From positions 124,001 through 188,000 of the forward strand of contig CAWAGF010000001.1 of NCBI GenBank assembly GCA_963781675.1: 64,000 nucleotides of DNA, in the 5' to 3' direction. Below the pieces are notes generated by a model that did not search any database, was not told the DNA's origin, and saw only the letters and a list, made by a program, of their open reading frames with translations. Below, piece after piece: positions 61,973 through 64,000 of this stretch. Every line of letters begins with the position of its first letter. The first letter of the stretch is position 1. Both the position numbers and the translations under genes were made by a program. Source of the DNA: SCTD01 sp963781675. GTDB lineage: Bacteria > Actinomycetota > Actinomycetes > Mycobacteriales > SCTD01.

Positions 61973-63340
61973 GTGCGCCTGTCCCGTCGCGCGGCGGTCG
62001 TCCTCGCCGCCGTCCTGCTCGGCCCCGCCGTCCCCTCGCTCGCCACCAGCGACCCGACCCCCGTCGTGGCGCCGGTCGTCCGCACCGCGGCCCTCGCGGT
62101 CGGCGCCACCACGGCGGCGCTCTCCGACGCCGACCAGCTGGTCGGCGTGACCTGGGCCGGCGGTGACGCGCAGGTGCGGGTGCGCTGGCTGACCGCGGCG
62201 GGCTGGACCGCCTGGGAGGTGCCGGAGGACGACAGCGACGTGCCGGACGCCGCCGAGCGGTCCGCCGCCCGCGGCGGCACCGAGCCGCTTGGCGCCCGCG
62301 CGGCGCGACGCTCGTCGACGTGCGCGTCACCGGCGCGCCCCGCGACCTGCGCCTCGTCCGGGTGGGGGACGGCCGGGCGAAGCGCGTCCCTGTCGTTCGG
62401 CGCGACGGCGCACGCCGACGCCCGCGCGCTGCTCGACGGCGTGCACTCGCCGCGCGGACTGGGGCGCCGACGAGTCGCTGCGCCGCGGCAAGCCCTCGTA
62501 CGCCAAGGCGGTCAAGGCCGTCGTCGTGCACCACACGGCGGGCGGCAACGACTACACGCGCTGCCGAGGTGCCGGCCAAGATCCGGGCGGACTACGCGTA
62601 CCACGTGAAGGCCCGCGGCTGGGAGCGACCTCGGCTACAACGTCGTCGTCGACCGGTTCGGCGGCATGTGGGAGGGGCGGGCCGGCGGCATCGGCCGCGC
62701 CACGATCGGCTCGCACGCCGCGGGCTTCAACACCGGCACCCTCGGCGTGAGCCTGCTCGGCGACATGACCGAGCAGGCGCCGACGGAGGAGGCGGTGCGG
62801 GCGATGAGCCGCGTCGTCGCCTACGCCGCCGGCACCTGGCAGTTCGACCCGCGGGGCACGGTCACGCTGACCAGCGGCGGCTCGCCGCGCTACCGCAGCG
62901 GCACGAAGGTCACCCTCGGGCGGGTGCACGGCCACAAGGACACCGGTCAGACGGCGTGCCCGGGGGCGCTGTACGACCGGCTGGGCGACATCCGCACCGG
63001 CGCCGCGAGGCTGCTCGGCCCGGCGCCGCGGATCACCGCCGTCACCGTCACCGGCGCGCCGGTGCACGCGCCCACGCCGCTGGTCCTGACCGGCGAGCTG
63101 ACCACCGAGGCGCCGTGGGTCGTCGAGGTGCACGACCAGGACGGCGTCACCGTCGCGCGCGCCACCGGCGAGGACGCCCGGCCGTACCTGCAGTGGAACG
63201 GCCTGCGGAGTGACCAGGCGTCGCTGCTGCCGGCGCAGCCGGGCGAGTACACCTGGCACGTGCGGGCGGACGACGGCTACCACCCGCGGGCGGACCGGAG
63301 CGGCGAGGTGCGGGTCGGGCTGCCGGTCGTCCCCGCCTAG
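61973..63340 (+). CDS. Secreted PGRP-type N-acetylmuramoyl-L-alanine amidase, several frameshifts
   Basis: About 450 residues. The signal peptide is MRLSRRAAVVLAAVLLGPAV. A beta region follows, then the amidase_2/PGRP domain: AVVVHHTAGGNDYT, GYNVVVDRFGGMWEGRAGG, NTGTLGVSLLGD and GRVHGHKDTGQTACPG contain the zinc His residues and Cys. A C-terminal Ig-like domain (VTGAPVHAPTPLVLTGELTT ... PAQPGEYTWHVRADDGYH) follows. The frame changes about five times between 62290 and 62630, the worst stretch in the window. It cleaves peptidoglycan stem peptides from the glycan. GTG start with GGAG upstream. Confidence 0.85.
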
Positions 63341-63396
63341 GGCCGCGCGGCCCGGACGTCCAGAACCCCTGACCGGCACGGCCTAGCCTTCGACCC

Positions 63397-64000
63397 GTGC
63401 ACTCCGCCGACGCCCCCGTGACGCCGCGCCACCGCCGCCCCGGGCCGGTCGCCGAGGGCCTGCTCGCGTTCCTGCTGGGCCTGCTCCTCGCCGTGCTGGT
63501 CAGGCGGCCGCAGGACCTCATGACGACGGTGCCCGGGCAGGCCCGGGATCCCGTGCTCCTGTCGTGGCAGCTGTCCTGGCCGGGACACGCGCTGACGAGC
63601 AGCGACAGCCTGTACGACGGCAACGTGTTCGCGCCGGTGGAGCGCTCCTTCGCCTTCACCGACCTCCTGCTCGGCTACCTGCCCTTCTCCCTGCTCGGCA
63701 GGGGTCCGGAGGCGGCGCTCCTGCGCTACAACGTGGTCCTGCTCTTCGCGATGGCCCTGGCCTTCGCGGGCACCTGGGTCCTGGTGCGCCAGCTCGGGCT
63801 CGGCCGCGCGGCGGCGCTGCTGGCGGCCACCGCGTTCGCCTTCAACCCCTGGCGGGCCTCGCAGCTCCAGCACGTGCAGGTGCTCTCCAGCGGAGGCATC
63901 CCGCTGGCCCTGGCCCTGCTCGCCCGCGGGCACGGGATCGGCCGGCGGACCGGGCTGCGCGAGGTCCGCCCGGCGTGGGCGTTCGCCGGCTGGGCCGTCG
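63397..64000 (+). CDS. Polytopic membrane protein, probably GT-C glycosyltransferase-like (3' end cut by window edge)
   Basis: First ~201 residues. A basic N-terminus is followed by helix LLAFLLGLLLAVLVRRP. A large loop contains DPVLLSWQLSWPGHALTSSD and LYDGNVFAPVERSFAFTDLL, then come further helices (YNVVLLFAMALAFAGTWVLV). The pattern of a long acidic loop after helix 1 is seen in bacterial membrane glycosyltransferase-like proteins. Start GTG 63397 has a TAGCCT element seven bases upstream, i.e. probably leaderless. Confidence 0.7.
   Translation, partial: MHSADAPVTPRHRRPGPVAEGLLAFLLGLLLAVLVRRPQDLMTTVPGQARDPVLLSWQLSWPGHALTSSDSLYDGNVFAPVERSFAFTDLLLGYLPFSLLGRGPEAALLRYNVVLLFAMALAFAGTWVLVRQLGLGRAAALLAATAFAFNPWRASQLQHVQVLSSGGIPLALALLARGHGIGRRTGLREVRPAWAFAGWAV

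Overview
The window is very GC-rich DNA (about 70% or more) from the chromosome of an actinobacterium. The evidence is the GC content, frequent GTG starts, the dnaK-grpE-dnaJ operon behind HspR-type HAIR operators, a tRNA-Gly beside a mycobacterial-type bifunctional dCTP deaminase, the rpsF-ssb-rpsR-rplI block, an EtfD/FadE5-type beta-oxidation pair, and actinobacterial families such as DUF222-HNH, DUF559 and Arr. Genus cannot be assigned from the sequence alone. Gene content (dcd, an Rv0338c-like gene, dnaK, a fadE5-like gene, dnaB, rpsF block) resembles the origin-proximal part of mycobacterial chromosomes.

Layout. 0-3.5 kb: heat-shock operon (dnaJ cut by the window edge). 3.6-9.8 kb: DUF559 protein, EtfD-like Fe-S membrane protein, tRNA-Gly, SEC-C protein and dcd carrying a class 3 intein. 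10-21 kb: signalling and envelope genes (GGDEF, PAS-GGDEF-EAL, STAS, HATPase, VanW, two CrcB, SDR, pirin). 21-29.8 kb: FadE-like acyl-CoA dehydrogenase, NHL-thioredoxin protein, phosphotriesterase-like lactonase, VWA/solute-binding protein. 29.8-33.4 kb: branched-chain 2-oxoacid dehydrogenase operon. 33.5-39.7 kb: secreted and lipid-anchored proteins, M14 carboxypeptidase, trypsin-like protease. 39.7-43.5 kb: dnaB with two inteins. 43.8-52.6 kb: molybdopterin oxidoreductase, two duplicated lipoproteins, glycosyltransferases, methyltransferase and FAD oxidoreductase, four of which share one ECF-like promoter pattern. 52.9-56.8 kb: accessory stretch (DUF222-HNH, rifampin ADP-ribosyltransferase, PD-(D/E)XK-like protein) marked by short repeats. 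56.8-64 kb: PadR unit, rplI-rpsR-ssb-rpsF, cupredoxin protein, endonuclease IV, PGRP amidase, and a membrane protein cut by the window edge.

Many undoubtedly essential genes (dnaK, dnaB, rplI, rpsF) are interrupted by single-base indels, mostly one extra base. The parsimonious reading is uncorrected sequencing error, so these genes are annotated as intact CDS with the shift noted rather than as pseudogenes.

The most interesting signals are: (1) two sister class 3 inteins in unrelated proteins, DnaB and dCTP deaminase, both inserted at the same GK|S-x-L-G peptide context; (2) an identical 14-bp palindromic operator upstream of the EtfD-like gene and the FadE-like gene; (3) four promoters with a strict GAACC(G/T)-N15-CGAA pattern around the oxidoreductase/lipoprotein cluster; (4) three copies of a 16-bp repeat separating a rifampin-resistance gene and a nuclease-like gene as if they were cassettes.
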